64,000 nucleotides of DNA from Lewinellaceae bacterium (GCA_016711435.1 JADJSY010000011.1:175533-239532), one strand, 5' to 3'. Counted from the first letter of the stretch, positions 26,646-35,467 are shown. Notes: generated by a model from the sequence alone, not told the origin. Made by a program: numbers and translations.

Positions 26646-28112
26646 CCCCAGTTTTTCCTGCAATATCTTCGTTGTCGACTGCGGCTCCGCCTTGCCTTTG
26701 CTGGCTTTCATCACTTCTCCCATAAACATCCCGAGCAGTCCTTTTTTCCCTTTTCGGTATTCCGCTACTTTGTCCGGAAAACGCGCCAACACCTCGTCCA
26801 CCAGTTGTTCCAGAAAATCGTTGTCCGCACTTTGCAGCAGGTTCAGTTCGATAGCCAGTTGGTTAGGGGCTTTTTCCGGTGTTTCGAGCATGGCCGGAAA
26901 CAATCGCTGTGCAGCGGCAGAAGCGCTTAGTTGTCCCGACTCGATCATCTGCGCGTAATCGATCCAGTGTACCGGTGGCACAGGACAATCCGCCGGCCGG
27001 ATATTTTCAGCCGCCGACCATGGTAACAACTTATTAATCAGCAGGTTGGCAATGGTTTTACTCAAGTCTTTGCCTTTGTAACGGACAGCGGCCATCTCCA
27101 AAAGTTGCTGCGCAAACAAAGCCGTGTCGCGTTCCTGTGCAAGTTGTTCCGCATCATAGGCCGACAATCCGTACGCCATTTGAAATGCCTGTTCCAGGAT
27201 AGCGGGCAGTGGCGGCATAGCGGTTTTTATATCCGTTAAATACTCCTCCGATATTACAACGGGCGGCAGATCAGGCTCGGGAAAATAGCGGTAATCGTGC
27301 GCATTTTCTTTTTCCCGGAGCGAAAAGGTGGTGCCCTGGGCGACATCGAAACCACGCGTTTCCTGTTCGACGGTTCCGCCCGATTCGATCAAGGCAATCT
27401 GCCGCTTTACTTCATATTCGATGGCGCGTTTGGCAAAACGCATGGAATTCATATTTTTGATTTCACAGCGGTTGCCAAAAGTGCTGCTACCCATGGGGCG
27501 CACCGATATGTTGACGTCGCAGCGCATGGAACCTTCTTCCATATTGCCGTCGGAAATACCGAGCCAGCGCACCAGACGCCGGATTTCTTCCATGTAGGCC
27601 GCTACTTCTTCGGGGCCGCGCAAATCGGGTTCGCTGACGATTTCAAGCAAAGGCACGCCTGCCCGGTTGAGGTCGATCATGGAATGTTTGGGCGACTGGT
27701 CGTGCATACTTTTACCGGCGTCTTCTTCCAGATGGATATGGTGGATACCAATGACCGGATTGGAACGCTGCCCGCCCGCTGATCCCACTTTCAGGGCAAG
27801 GCTGCCGCCCAGACAAACGGGCGCGCGATCCTGGGTAGTTTGGAACCCTTTAGGCAGGTCGGCGTAAAAATAATTTTTGCGATCGAAATGGGTACGGCGG
27901 TTGATGTCGCAACCCAGGGCCAGGCCCAGTTTTACGGCAAATTCGATGGCTTTTTTGTTCAGCCGCGGCAAAGTGCCCGGATGCGCCAGGCTGATCGTGC
28001 TGATATGGGTATTCGGGGCGCCGCCAAAAGCCGCAGCATCCGAACAAAAAACTTTGCTCGCGGTGCTGAGTTGAACGTGCGTTTCAAGGCCTATGACGGT
28101 TTCGTATGACAA
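26643..28112 (-). CDS. gatB: Asp-tRNA(Asn)/Glu-tRNA(Gln) amidotransferase subunit B
   Basis: 489 residues. GatB, with GatA and GatC, converts mischarged Glu-tRNA(Gln) or Asp-tRNA(Asn) to the correct amide form in the cytoplasm. Signatures: YETVIGLETHVQL at the very start, KVFCSDA, NTHISTISLAHPGTLPRLNK, FDRKNYFYADLPKGFQ, and MRCDVNISV; the end has the tRNA-binding tail KGLLGMFMGEVMKASKG. The start appears to be TTG at 28112: no in-frame ATG lies upstream, and an internal start would lose the conserved first strand. A GTGTTTT heptad element begins a few bases upstream. gatA and gatC are not in the window. Confidence 0.96.
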   Translation of the reverse strand: MSYETVIGLETHVQLSTASKVFCSDAAAFGGAPNTHISTISLAHPGTLPRLNKKAIEFAVKLGLALGCDINRRTHFDRKNYFYADLPKGFQTTQDRAPVCLGGSLALKVGSAGGQRSNPVIGIHHIHLEEDAGKSMHDQSPKHSMIDLNRAGVPLLEIVSEPDLRGPEEVAAYMEEIRRLVRWLGISDGNMEEGSMRCDVNISVRPMGSSTFGNRCEIKNMNSMRFAKRAIEYEVKRQIALIESGGTVEQETRGFDVAQGTTFSLREKENAHDYRYFPEPDLPPVVISEEYLTDIKTAMPPLPAILEQAFQMAYGLSAYDAEQLAQERDTALFAQQLLEMAAVRYKGKDLSKTIANLLINKLLPWSAAENIRPADCPVPPVHWIDYAQMIESGQLSASAAAQRLFPAMLETPEKAPNQLAIELNLLQSADNDFLEQLVDEVLARFPDKVAEYRKGKKGLLGMFMGEVMKASKGKAEPQSTTKILQEKLG

Positions 28113-28118
28113 TGTGCT

Positions 28119-28208
28119 GGGTGTTTTTGTGTTTTAGTGTTTTTGTGTTTGGTGTTTTGTTTAAAATGCGTGTTGGAGCGCCGCAAAACCAAAAACCAAA
28201 CTTTTTTA
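28119..28208. repeat. GTGTTTT/GTGTTTG heptad tract upstream of gatB
   Basis: Units GTGTTTT, TGTGTTTTAG, GTGTTTG run from about 28121 to 28160; a short inverse (AAAACCAAAAACCAAAC) ends near 28201. The interior TTGGAGCGCCGC is a weak form of the GGCGCTTCG core. It lies at the 5' side of gatB, between it and the DUF3667 gene's 3' end, and leaves little room for a gatB leader. Confidence 0.6.
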
Positions 28209-28248
28209 AAGGATGCAAAGATAAACAAGCACTTGAGCCGCTCGTTTC

Positions 28249-29424
28249 TTAAAATATTAAAAAAACCGTTAGCAAACTTATAATGAAAAACAAACTAAAG
28301 CAAATAAGGTATATAAAGCAGTAAATCAGCCATTTGGCGACGGTTTTAGGCCATCTCTGCCGGTAAAACCGTTTCATGGCGATCAGTAAAGCAATGGCGA
28401 GCCAGCTTGCTATCGATACCCATACTACGGGAGGGAAAGAGAAGGAAAAACATTGTTCTATCAGCAGCCCGAATGTAAGCAACAGGAATGCGCCCGAATT
28501 CTGATGCATCAGAAAGACAAAATGCTCTACGTAATAGCGCTTGCGCCGCCAATACATCAGGTATAACACCAGCGACATAAATGCAATGAGTACCAGAACC
28601 GTCCAGCCGAAACTTCCGGTATACGAGCGCATGAGGCTGTTGGTGTCTTTCAGCGATTTGATGCCCTGTTTGACTAAGATGCGATCCCCCCACCTGGTGA
28701 TGCCATATTTTTCGATGATTTGTTCCGGCGTAAGCGCCACCAGATCGTTGATAGCAATTTTGATTTGCCGGTCCACGAAATTGAGCGGAATCGTATCCAC
28801 ACCTCCTCGCTGGAGGCTATCGTTTCCCATCGCCTGAACCAATAGGAATTGCTTTTCCCAGGGAGCGTTCACCAAGTTGACAACCGAATCAATCGCCAGC
28901 CGTGTGGTGTTGGTACGCCATTCAGTCGGCAATGAATCAAAAGCGCCGCGCAATTGCCTGCCTTGCACATACCGCTCGATGGTTTTAAAGAAATCGATGT
29001 TCTTGATTACAACTTCTTCCTTACCATCTTGTACTGTTACTTGGCCTATGTTGAATTCGCCGCTGTTGCCGGTCATATTTAGACCAGTTCCCTTGCCGTC
29101 GGATAATTTGCTGAAAAGCAGCAGGAAAAAGAACATGACCACAAAGAAAAACTGGACCGGATGCGGGTAGCGTTTTTGTCGCCCTGCAAAGTATTCCAGC
29201 GTGACTTTGCCGGGAATGAGCAGTTGCCAGCACATTTTGACAAACTTGGAGTCCAGGTGCGAAAAATTGCTCCAGAACCGCCGCAACAGTTCCTTCATTG
29301 TCACCCTTCCCTGGTTGTTGCGCTGCCCGCAATGCGGACAAAACGATGCTTTACGCGGCATTTTACCGTCGCAATTCAGGCATTTGGGTTTCTCGGGAAC
29401 TTCGCTTTCGATGATTTCTTCCAT
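28249..29424 (-). CDS. DUF3667 zinc-ribbon membrane protein
   Basis: 391 residues. It starts with a zinc ribbon, Cys15-x2-Cys18 and Cys29-x2-Cys32 (CLNC..CPHC), followed by GQRNNQGRVTMKELLRRF and the family-typical LLIPGKVTLEYFAGRQKRYPHPVQFFFV. Four or five membrane helices follow (about 93-110, 280-300, 310-330, 345-365, 370-391). This is the DUF3667 architecture, common in Bacteroidota, without a known biochemical role. Between helices one and two is a polar region of about 160 residues. The gene is divergent from ctlX, and the gap contains a heptad palindrome. Confidence 0.9.
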   Translation of the reverse strand: MEEIIESEVPEKPKCLNCDGKMPRKASFCPHCGQRNNQGRVTMKELLRRFWSNFSHLDSKFVKMCWQLLIPGKVTLEYFAGRQKRYPHPVQFFFVVMFFFLLLFSKLSDGKGTGLNMTGNSGEFNIGQVTVQDGKEEVVIKNIDFFKTIERYVQGRQLRGAFDSLPTEWRTNTTRLAIDSVVNLVNAPWEKQFLLVQAMGNDSLQRGGVDTIPLNFVDRQIKIAINDLVALTPEQIIEKYGITRWGDRILVKQGIKSLKDTNSLMRSYTGSFGWTVLVLIAFMSLVLYLMYWRRKRYYVEHFVFLMHQNSGAFLLLTFGLLIEQCFSFSFPPVVWVSIASWLAIALLIAMKRFYRQRWPKTVAKWLIYCFIYLICFSLFFIISLLTVFLIF

Positions 29425-29460
29425 TGTTATACTTTAGCTTTGCAAATATTAAAAAAAATC

Positions 29461-29569
29461 TGTGTTTAGTATATGGTGTTTAGTGTTTAGGGGTCTTCGC
29501 CTTTGGCAACAGTGAGTGGCTTGGGCGAAGACCCCTAAACACTAAACACCAAACACTAAACACCAAACA
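29461..29569. repeat. Heptad-arm palindrome (GTGTTTA type) in a divergent promoter gap
   Basis: Left arm 29461-29490, core AGGGGTCTTCGCC, loop TTTGGCAACAGTGAGTGGCTT, then GGCGAAGACCCCT and CTAAACACTAAACACC units to 29569. The loop matches that of the element at 24598. It occupies nearly the whole gap between two 5' ends, so here it cannot be a terminator for either neighbour's own transcript. Confidence 0.78.
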
Positions 29570-29573
29570 CTCT

Positions 29574-30515
29574 ATGACTATGATCCGCCACCAGACCACC
29601 GCCCACATCTTAATGGTGCGTCCCGCTCATTTTGCTTTTAATGAAGAAACGGCTGCCAACAATGCCTTTCAAAGCCGCGACGGCAAGCTGACGGCGGAGG
29701 AAATGCGCAGCAAAGCCATTCAGGAATTTGACGAATTTGTCGCAAAACTGCGCGAAGCCGGGGTGCACGTGCTCGTGGCCGACGATTCGGAGGCTCCTGT
29801 GAAACCCGATGCGGTATTTCCCAACAACTGGGTCACTTTTCACCAGGAAGGTACACTCGTCACCTATCCTATGTTTGCGCCTACGCGGCGACTCGAACGG
29901 CGCAATGCGGTGATTGACAAGGTATTGCAGGAAGGATTTCTGGCTTACAAACGCCTGCATTTTGAAGACAATGAAGGGAAAGAACGATTTCTGGAAGGTA
30001 CGGGCAGCATCATTTTCGACCACCGGCACCGGCTGGCTTATGCCTGCCTCAGCCCGCGCACCGACGCGGAATTGCTGGATGAACTATGCCACGCGCTCGG
30101 TTACCATGCAGTGGTTTTCCATTCGACCGATGCTGACGGAAAGGCTGTATATCACACCAATGTGATGATGGCCCTGGGTGAAACGTTCGTGGTGATTTGC
30201 CTGGATTCTGTGCGCGATGCTGCCGAGCGCAGTATGCTGGAAACGCATTTCCGGGATACCGGGAAAGAAATCGTTGCGATCAGTCTTGCCCAGATGAATG
30301 CTTTTGCCGGCAACATGCTTCAAGTGCGCAATACAGACGATGAAACAATTCTGGTAATGTCAGCCACCGCCTACCATGCGCTGACGCCCGAACAAATCGC
30401 TGTTTTGAATAAACATACCCGCCTGTTGTACGCGGACATCAACACCATCGAAACCTATGGCGGCGGTTCGGCGCGTTGTATGATGGCGGAGGTGTTTTTG
30501 CCGAAAGAGGACTGA
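29574..30515 (+). CDS. ctlX: CtlX-type citrulline/arginine hydrolase (guanidino-group-modifying superfamily)
   Basis: 313 residues; ATG at 29574 or two codons later (MIRHQTTAHILMVRPAHF). The protein has the pentein fold signatures of arginine-deiminase relatives: DAVFPNNWVTFH early, GTGSIIFDHRHRLAYACLSPRTD in the middle with the catalytic His region, an active-site VYHTNVMMALG, and GGGSARCMMAEVF near the end carrying the nucleophilic Cys. This subgroup is annotated as citrulline utilisation hydrolase in Bacteroidota; the assignment to a specific substrate is inference. The membrane gene at 30613 follows on the same strand about 100 bases later. Confidence 0.88.
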   Translation: MTMIRHQTTAHILMVRPAHFAFNEETAANNAFQSRDGKLTAEEMRSKAIQEFDEFVAKLREAGVHVLVADDSEAPVKPDAVFPNNWVTFHQEGTLVTYPMFAPTRRLERRNAVIDKVLQEGFLAYKRLHFEDNEGKERFLEGTGSIIFDHRHRLAYACLSPRTDAELLDELCHALGYHAVVFHSTDADGKAVYHTNVMMALGETFVVICLDSVRDAAERSMLETHFRDTGKEIVAISLAQMNAFAGNMLQVRNTDDETILVMSATAYHALTPEQIAVLNKHTRLLYADINTIETYGGGSARCMMAEVFLPKED

Positions 30516-30612
30516 TTTTTTTTCACCCGAACTGTAACCTCCTTCCCAACTGTGCTGTCAGAGTGTGTATAAGAAACGAAAACCAACTTTTCACACACAA
30601 AAAATAATTATC

Positions 30613-30960
30613 ATGTACGAAGGAGTAATTGCATTGTTGATCCCCGTCACCATCACGCTGGGCGCTTTTTTAATGATCTGGGGAACCCGCTATCTGGAGA
30701 ACAAAGAACGGATGGCTATGATCGAGCGCGGTATGGAACCGAAGGCAACCCGCCGGGAAGCGGATCCTTCCCGCACCCTGAAAAATGGACTGGTGTTTGT
30801 CGGCGCCGGTATCGGGTTGCTGCTGGCCATCATCATCACGCAGGCGCTGCAAATGGACGAAGACAGCGCAACCGGCATTTTCTTTGCCCTCATCGCCATT
30901 TTCGGCGGACTCGGCATGCTGGGCGCTTATGCCTACGAGCGGAAGAATCCTCCAAATTAG
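30613..30960 (+). CDS. DUF6249-like small membrane protein
   Basis: 115 residues from the ATG at 30613; a start 16 codons upstream is out of keeping with the hydrophobic beginning MYEGVIALLIPVTITLG. There are three membrane segments (about 3-22, 58-78, 85-104) separated by a basic cytosolic loop RYLENKERMAMIERGMEPK, the conserved block of the DUF6249 group, widespread in Bacteroidota and without assigned function. The TAG stop is followed immediately by a CGAAGTC repeat tract. Confidence 0.82.
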   Translation: MYEGVIALLIPVTITLGAFLMIWGTRYLENKERMAMIERGMEPKATRREADPSRTLKNGLVFVGAGIGLLLAIIITQALQMDEDSATGIFFALIAIFGGLGMLGAYAYERKNPPN

Positions 30961-31134
30961 TCCGAAGTCCGAAGTCTAAAGTGCGAAGTCATCAGTGCGA
31001 AGTCGAAGTCTAAAGTGCGGGAAGTCCGTAGGAAGTAGCGCCGTTTCATTTTTGGAATCCCAAATATGAAACGGTATAACGCACTTTACGCACTTCGCAC
31101 TTCAACGGACTTCGCACTTTAGACTTCGGACTGT
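30961..31134. repeat. Heptad-arm palindrome (CGAAGTC type), convergent junction
   Basis: AGTCCGA, AGTCTAA and AGTGCGA units (30961-31029) are mirrored by TTCGCACTTCAACGGACTTCG and so on (31080-31132). The core pairs CCGTTTCATTTTTGG with CCAAATATGAAACGG. It fills the gap between the stops of the genes at 30613 and 31138 (nusB), starting directly after the first and ending a few bases from the second. Confidence 0.78.
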
Positions 31135-31137
31135 TGA

Positions 31138-32073
31138 CTATTCAATAAGTCCCCTGCCTTCCTTCACAATCCGCTCTTCTTTCAGCAGTTTTTTCATCAG
31201 GCGGTCGAGGATGCCGTTGATAAAGTCCTTGCTTTTGTCGGTGGAGTAGGTTTTTGAAATTTCCACGTATTCGTTGAGCGTCACTTTAGTTGGAATGGTC
31301 GGGAAATGCAGCAGTTCGCAGAGCGCCATTTTCAGCATAATCATGTCGAGAATGGCTACCCGGTCGGCATCCCAGTTTTTGAGGGTAGGTTCTATTTCAT
31401 TGAACAGGGCGAGGTCTTCCTGGCATGTTTTACGAAGCAGTTGTTCTCCGAATTCGCGCACCGTTTCATCGGCTGGTTCGTGTTCTTTGTAGAATTCGCC
31501 CTGCACCGGCATGACCTTCAGCGTTTTTTTCATAGCGCCGGTCACCAGCGATTCGTCGTCCTGCCAGTTGTTGTAGCGGTCTTCCGACATTTCGATAAAC
31601 AGGTCGTGGTTGACCAGGAGCCGGTAGAGTTCAACTAAAACTTTGCGGTGTTCATCGACGGTGGGTTCAGGCAGTGCGAGGTAGTTTTTATACTCGTCGG
31701 TTTCGTAGAAAGCCTGATAGAGGGTGCGGATATGATCTTCGTCAAGCCCTTCGTTCACTTTATACTTGGCTGCAATATTCAGAAAAGCAACATGGTTAGC
31801 CAGGCTTTGGGTGCATTCGTTCTCGTACAATCGGGGTGTGAATGACCTGTCGTCGTCTCCGGGGAGGAGTTTTGCGATGCGGTTAGCAGCGTCTTTTTCA
31901 GCGAATTGGGCTACTTTAAGCAGTAAATGAAGTTGAAAAATATACAATTCGTAGGTTTTCCAGATACCCTCGTTGTAATCTTTTACCAGATCGGTAAATG
32001 CGATTTGCTCATCTCTGTTGAGCATATACAGCAGTTGCATTACCTTGATACGGACGCTGCGGCGGCTAAGCAT
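31138..32073 (-). CDS. nusB: Transcription antitermination factor NusB (long Bacteroidota form)
   Basis: 311 residues; Bacteroidota NusB is about twice the length of the E. coli protein. The start MLSRRSVRIKVMQLLYMLN is the typical RNA-binding basic helix. The C-terminal half carries the NusB core: EIEPTLKNWDADRVAILDMIMLKMALCELLHFP, then IPTKVTLNEYVEISKTYS and KDFINGILDRLMKK, all diagnostic. NusB with NusE binds boxA and supports rRNA antitermination. The gene at 32168 lies upstream on the same strand. Confidence 0.95.
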   Translation of the reverse strand: MLSRRSVRIKVMQLLYMLNRDEQIAFTDLVKDYNEGIWKTYELYIFQLHLLLKVAQFAEKDAANRIAKLLPGDDDRSFTPRLYENECTQSLANHVAFLNIAAKYKVNEGLDEDHIRTLYQAFYETDEYKNYLALPEPTVDEHRKVLVELYRLLVNHDLFIEMSEDRYNNWQDDESLVTGAMKKTLKVMPVQGEFYKEHEPADETVREFGEQLLRKTCQEDLALFNEIEPTLKNWDADRVAILDMIMLKMALCELLHFPTIPTKVTLNEYVEISKTYSTDKSKDFINGILDRLMKKLLKEERIVKEGRGLIE

Positions 32074-32167
32074 AATATTTCAAAGGACTTTTTTTGTGCG
32101 TATGATTTTTCCGGGGGCAAAGAAACGAAAAAAACAAAGGAAGAAACAACCTTTTTTGTTTCGCATT

Positions 32168-33218
32168 TCAAATTTTCACCAGACGACCGGTCGCCCGGCC
32201 ATTGGGTGTTTGTAAAGTGCAGTAATAAATACCGGGTTCCCAAGCCCGGATATCGGCATGAAATTGTTGTTCCTGTTGTCGTGCAAAGGTTTTTTCCAGC
32301 ATCAGTTGTCCGTTTTGGTTCACAATGTCCAGGCGGGTTTCCTGAGCCGTTTGCAGGCTCCAGGAAAAGTAGGCATTCTGACGGGAAGGGTTTCCCATAA
32401 TCCGGAAATCGCGTATGTCGGAAGGCGCTGCTACGCCGGTTGTCAGGTTATTGGATATTAAAATATCATCCACCTGAATCAGGTTGTCATCTTCCGAATC
32501 GTGCAGAAATGCAAGGTAAATCGTTTGGCCCGCATAATCTTTCAGCGAAACCATATGGGGTTCCAGTCGTCCCCTGTAAAACGGCGCGTTGGGATTGGTC
32601 TCATCCAGAAAAAAGTAATCGGGGTTGGTGTAACTGTTCGCATGAATATAGCCGGGTGAGTAATTGTAAGCGCTCAACTGGAGAGAACCAATGGAATTGA
32701 CCGGGCTGATCATCTGCGCCGCCTGGAAAATAGTATCTGTAAAATCGCCGCTGAAAGGATCATTGGAAGCCCTGGAAACCAGCACTTTATATCCGTCCAG
32801 GTACATCGGCCCCTGAAATGCCAGGGAGCGCCAGCACAACCAGTACGTGGTGTCTGGAATAAATAAGGGGCTAATTATCAGCCAGTTGTGGTTGTGCGAC
32901 TGCGAACTGGGCAAATCCAGAAAAGAACAGCTGGTGAAAGCGAAGTTATCCGTTTCATCCGGGTTGAAAAAGCCGAGGTCGCTTTCCCAATACCAGCCCT
33001 GGGGTGTGTCGCCGTTGGCCACACAAAGTCCCGGCGCCTGGTCGGAATCAAAGTTGACCCAAAGGTTATCATTACCCGAAGGGACAAATAACATGGAAGG
33101 GGTCGGGTCTTGCTGAAAGTATTCCTGTACCAGTGTGTCGGGCAGGAAAAAGCCGGATTGGGCACTGGCGGTGGAGATACAAAGTCCGCAAAAAAAAGAA
33201 TGTAACAACTGTTTTCAT
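32168..33218 (-). CDS. Choice-of-anchor-J type secreted protein with type A T9SS sorting domain (frameshift in signal peptide)
   Basis: The natural start is the ATG at 33218 (MKTVVTFFF), but a T8 run (A8 at 33190-33197 on the plus strand) puts it out of frame. With T7 it reads MKTVVTFFFCGLCISTASAQ, a normal signal peptide, into the long frame ending at 32168, giving about 350 residues. The middle resembles the choice-of-anchor-J/MAM-like jelly-roll seen in Bacteroidota proteins (NHNWLISPLFIPD-like, SLAFQGPMYLDGYKVLVS, LIQVDDILISN). The last 75 residues are a type A sorting domain (FRIMGNPSRQNAYF..EPGIYYCTLQ). It lies upstream of nusB and would be exported by the T9SS. Confidence 0.82.
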
Positions 33219-33226
33219 AGCAAGTA

Positions 33227-33319
33227 CTTAAGTAGTTATCTGTTATTAGTTATTGCCCCAAACCGTCGAGCCGCCAAACGGGATGTTTCTCACCTCTCAC
33301 GCTCTCACTTCTCACCTCT
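33227..33319. repeat. Two heptad tracts side by side (GTTATTA and CTCACTT types)
   Basis: AAGTAGTTATCTGTTATTAG (from 33230) is followed by GCCCCAAACCGTCGAG, then CCGCCAAACGGGA and CTCACCTCTCACGCTCTCAC units up to the TAA stop of hldA at 33319. AGTAGTTATCxGTTATTAG also precedes the genes at 39043 and 54208 (reading on the minus strand, it is just upstream of their starts). Confidence 0.68.
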
Positions 33320-34317
33320 TAATACCCCAATACCCTGTTTTCCTCCTTCCATTGTTCCAGTTCCGCAGCCAGAATAGCGCAGTTGACCGGCACAACACCC
33401 GGGAACTCGCACACCTGACCTCCGGCAAGGTTGGACAGTGTTGCGATGGTTTCCAGCGGCAATCCTGCAACCAATGCCAGGGTGGCTATACTGATAACCG
33501 TATCTCCGGCGCCACTCACATCCGCCACATTGCGCGCTACGGTTGGGTACAGGTGGGCCTCCGTTCGATCGTCCAAAAATAGACCTTTTTCCGACAGGGT
33601 TATCATCGTTAGTCGATTTTCCAGCCGTTCTCTTAAAAATTGAGACGCCTGCTGTAGCGATTCCAGCGTGGGTTGCACTGCAAAAGGGGCGCTGTCGCGT
33701 ATTTCTTTCAGGTTGGGTTTGAACAAATCGGCGCCGCGATAGGCGAAAAAGTTGGCTTTTTTAGGGTCTACTGCTGTCAGAATGCCTGCCTTCCGGGCTT
33801 CCGAAATGACCGTTTCAATCAGTTCGGGTACCAAAATGCCTTTGTTATAGTCCTGTAAAATAATGGCCCGAATGGGGCGTGTGGCCAGCAGCTCCCTGAT
33901 TTTGGCGAGCAGACTTTCCAGTTCAGCCGCGTTCAGGTTATTGGTGTCCTCACTGTCGATGCGCAGCATTTGCTGGTTATTTCCCAATATCCGTGTTTTG
34001 ACGGTAGTGCGGCGCGTATCGGAAAATACAATACCTTCCGAACTGATATTATTGTCAGATAAAATACTGTTTTTCAACTGATTACCCGCCTCGTCTCTGC
34101 CGACAATACTGCATAAAACGGGGATGCTGCCCAGTGCCCGAATGTTCAGGGCCACATTCGCCGCGCCTCCCAGGCGATCTTCCGTGGTATGGTGCAGAAC
34201 AACCGGTACCGGCGCTTCGGGTGAAATGCGGTTGACGCTTCCGGTCAGGTACCGGTCGATCATCACATCTCCTACAATCAATATTTCGTGGTTTTCGAGG
34301 TGTTGCAGGATGCCCAT
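33319..34317 (-). CDS. hldA: D-glycero-beta-D-manno-heptose-7-phosphate kinase (PfkB family)
   Basis: 332 residues. It phosphorylates the heptose used for the lipopolysaccharide inner core, in the cytoplasm. PfkB features: GDVMIDRYLTGSVNRISPEAP (15-35), LGGAANVALNIRALG (49-63), the DPKK sugar/ATP turn (184-187) and DVSGAGDTV (266-274) with catalytic Asp272. The N-terminal region is the RfaE1/HldA type rather than ribokinase. The adenylyltransferase partner is not in the window. Its upstream gap contains GTGTTTG and ACTTCGG repeats; its stop is followed directly by GAGGTGAG units. Confidence 0.9.
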   Translation of the reverse strand: MGILQHLENHEILIVGDVMIDRYLTGSVNRISPEAPVPVVLHHTTEDRLGGAANVALNIRALGSIPVLCSIVGRDEAGNQLKNSILSDNNISSEGIVFSDTRRTTVKTRILGNNQQMLRIDSEDTNNLNAAELESLLAKIRELLATRPIRAIILQDYNKGILVPELIETVISEARKAGILTAVDPKKANFFAYRGADLFKPNLKEIRDSAPFAVQPTLESLQQASQFLRERLENRLTMITLSEKGLFLDDRTEAHLYPTVARNVADVSGAGDTVISIATLALVAGLPLETIATLSNLAGGQVCEFPGVVPVNCAILAAELEQWKEENRVLGY

Positions 34318-34328
34318 TGTTGATGCGT

Positions 34329-34524
34329 TTATGGTGTTTCGTGTGTGGTGTTTGGTGTTTGGTGTTTAGGGCGCTTCGCCTTCGGCATCCCGGATGCGGT
34401 ATAATGACTGATGACTTCGGACTTACGACTTCGGACTTACTCCAAACGACCATTTGAACTGCACGCTTTCCCGCTCAACCACTTTTGACTGCCGACTTCG
34501 GACTTCGCACTTCGGACTTGCTCC
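34329..34524. repeat. Composite of GTGTTTG and ACTTCGG heptad tracts
   Basis: GTGTTTC, GTGTGTG, GTGTTTG x2, GTGTTTAG (34333-34369) run into the core GGGCGCTTCGCCTTCGGCAT. Then two tracts of ACTTCGG/ACTTACG units occur (34412-34441 and 34494-34521) separated by a 50-base spacer. The second tract encodes the C-terminal residues SKSEVRSPKSAVKSG of the MBL-fold gene at 34475. Confidence 0.68.
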
Positions 34525-35404
34525 AGTACCGCATCAACCCTGCAACAGACATAAATGCCGGATTGGCAGCTTCGTATCGTTGCAAATCGGCGGGCGCCAC
34601 ACCGGAATCCAGCAGTTGTGCCTGTACAAATGCCTGGAAATCGGGTACGATTGCTGCCGGATCGGTTTGTTGTTGCGCATACGGCAGCATCCAGTTCGCC
34701 CAGGACAAGAGGCGGTTTTCGAGTTCGTCGAGGTGGGTTTGTTTGTCGGTTATTTTTCCAAAATGTGTTAGAAAAAGCGTTTCGACCGGCAGCTTCCGCA
34801 TCAGTTGAATGGATGCCTGCCAGTCTTCCACCTGAATATCGGGCGGCGGACAGGGCGGCATCACCGGGCCGCTTCCGATTTTTACGCCTGCAACATCGCC
34901 GGTAAACAGCACTGTTTCGGCGCCGTCGGAAACTTCCCAGGCAATATGGTGCACGGCGTGCCCCGGTGTGTACCAGGCCCGGAAATGCAGGCCGCAGGCT
35001 TCTGTCAGGCTGCCGTGTTCGGGCGCAGTCAATTGTATTTCCGGAATCGGGCGCATCTCTCCCCATAAAGTATCCATCTGTCCGCCGTAGATCATGCGGG
35101 CCGAATTGTACAGTTTTTCCGGCGCCGCCAGGTGGGGCAGGCCTTTCGGGTGGACATAAATACGAGCGCCTTTTTCGGCGAAAGCCCAAGCCGCGCCGGC
35201 ATGGTCAAAATGTATGTGCGACAAAAAAACATGCTGAAAATCACCTATTTGCCAGCCATTTTGCTGCAACAATGCTTCCAGCCGGGGTAAGGTAGAGGCA
35301 GGGCCGGTTTCTATCAGCGCCATTCCCTCCGGGCCTTCCACCACAAAGACGGCAATAGCATTTTCCAAATGTTGAAAACCGAGATCGAGGACGTGGATGT
35401 TCAT
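34475..35404 (-). CDS. MBL-fold metal-dependent hydrolase
   Basis: 309 residues from the ATG at 35404 (MNIHVLDLGFQHLENAI); the longer reading starts inside a repeat and is rejected. Metallo-beta-lactamase fold: SHIHFDHAG with His63, His65, Asp67 and His68, the third-site YTPGHAVHHIAW, and VLFTGDVAG carrying the bridging Asp. The C-terminal part (WANWMLPYAQQQ..) is helical, as in glyoxalase-II-like and quorum-lactonase relatives. Substrate unknown. The last 15 or so residues (SKSEVRSPKSAVKSG) are encoded by a repeat tract, so the native protein ended near GLMRYW. Confidence 0.88.
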   Translation of the reverse strand: MNIHVLDLGFQHLENAIAVFVVEGPEGMALIETGPASTLPRLEALLQQNGWQIGDFQHVFLSHIHFDHAGAAWAFAEKGARIYVHPKGLPHLAAPEKLYNSARMIYGGQMDTLWGEMRPIPEIQLTAPEHGSLTEACGLHFRAWYTPGHAVHHIAWEVSDGAETVLFTGDVAGVKIGSGPVMPPCPPPDIQVEDWQASIQLMRKLPVETLFLTHFGKITDKQTHLDELENRLLSWANWMLPYAQQQTDPAAIVPDFQAFVQAQLLDSGVAPADLQRYEAANPAFMSVAGLMRYWSKSEVRSPKSAVKSG

Positions 35405-35467
35405 GGCGCAAAGGTAAAGAGACCGGATGAATTGGAGTTGGAATGGGATGATGCCGTGATGTAACAT

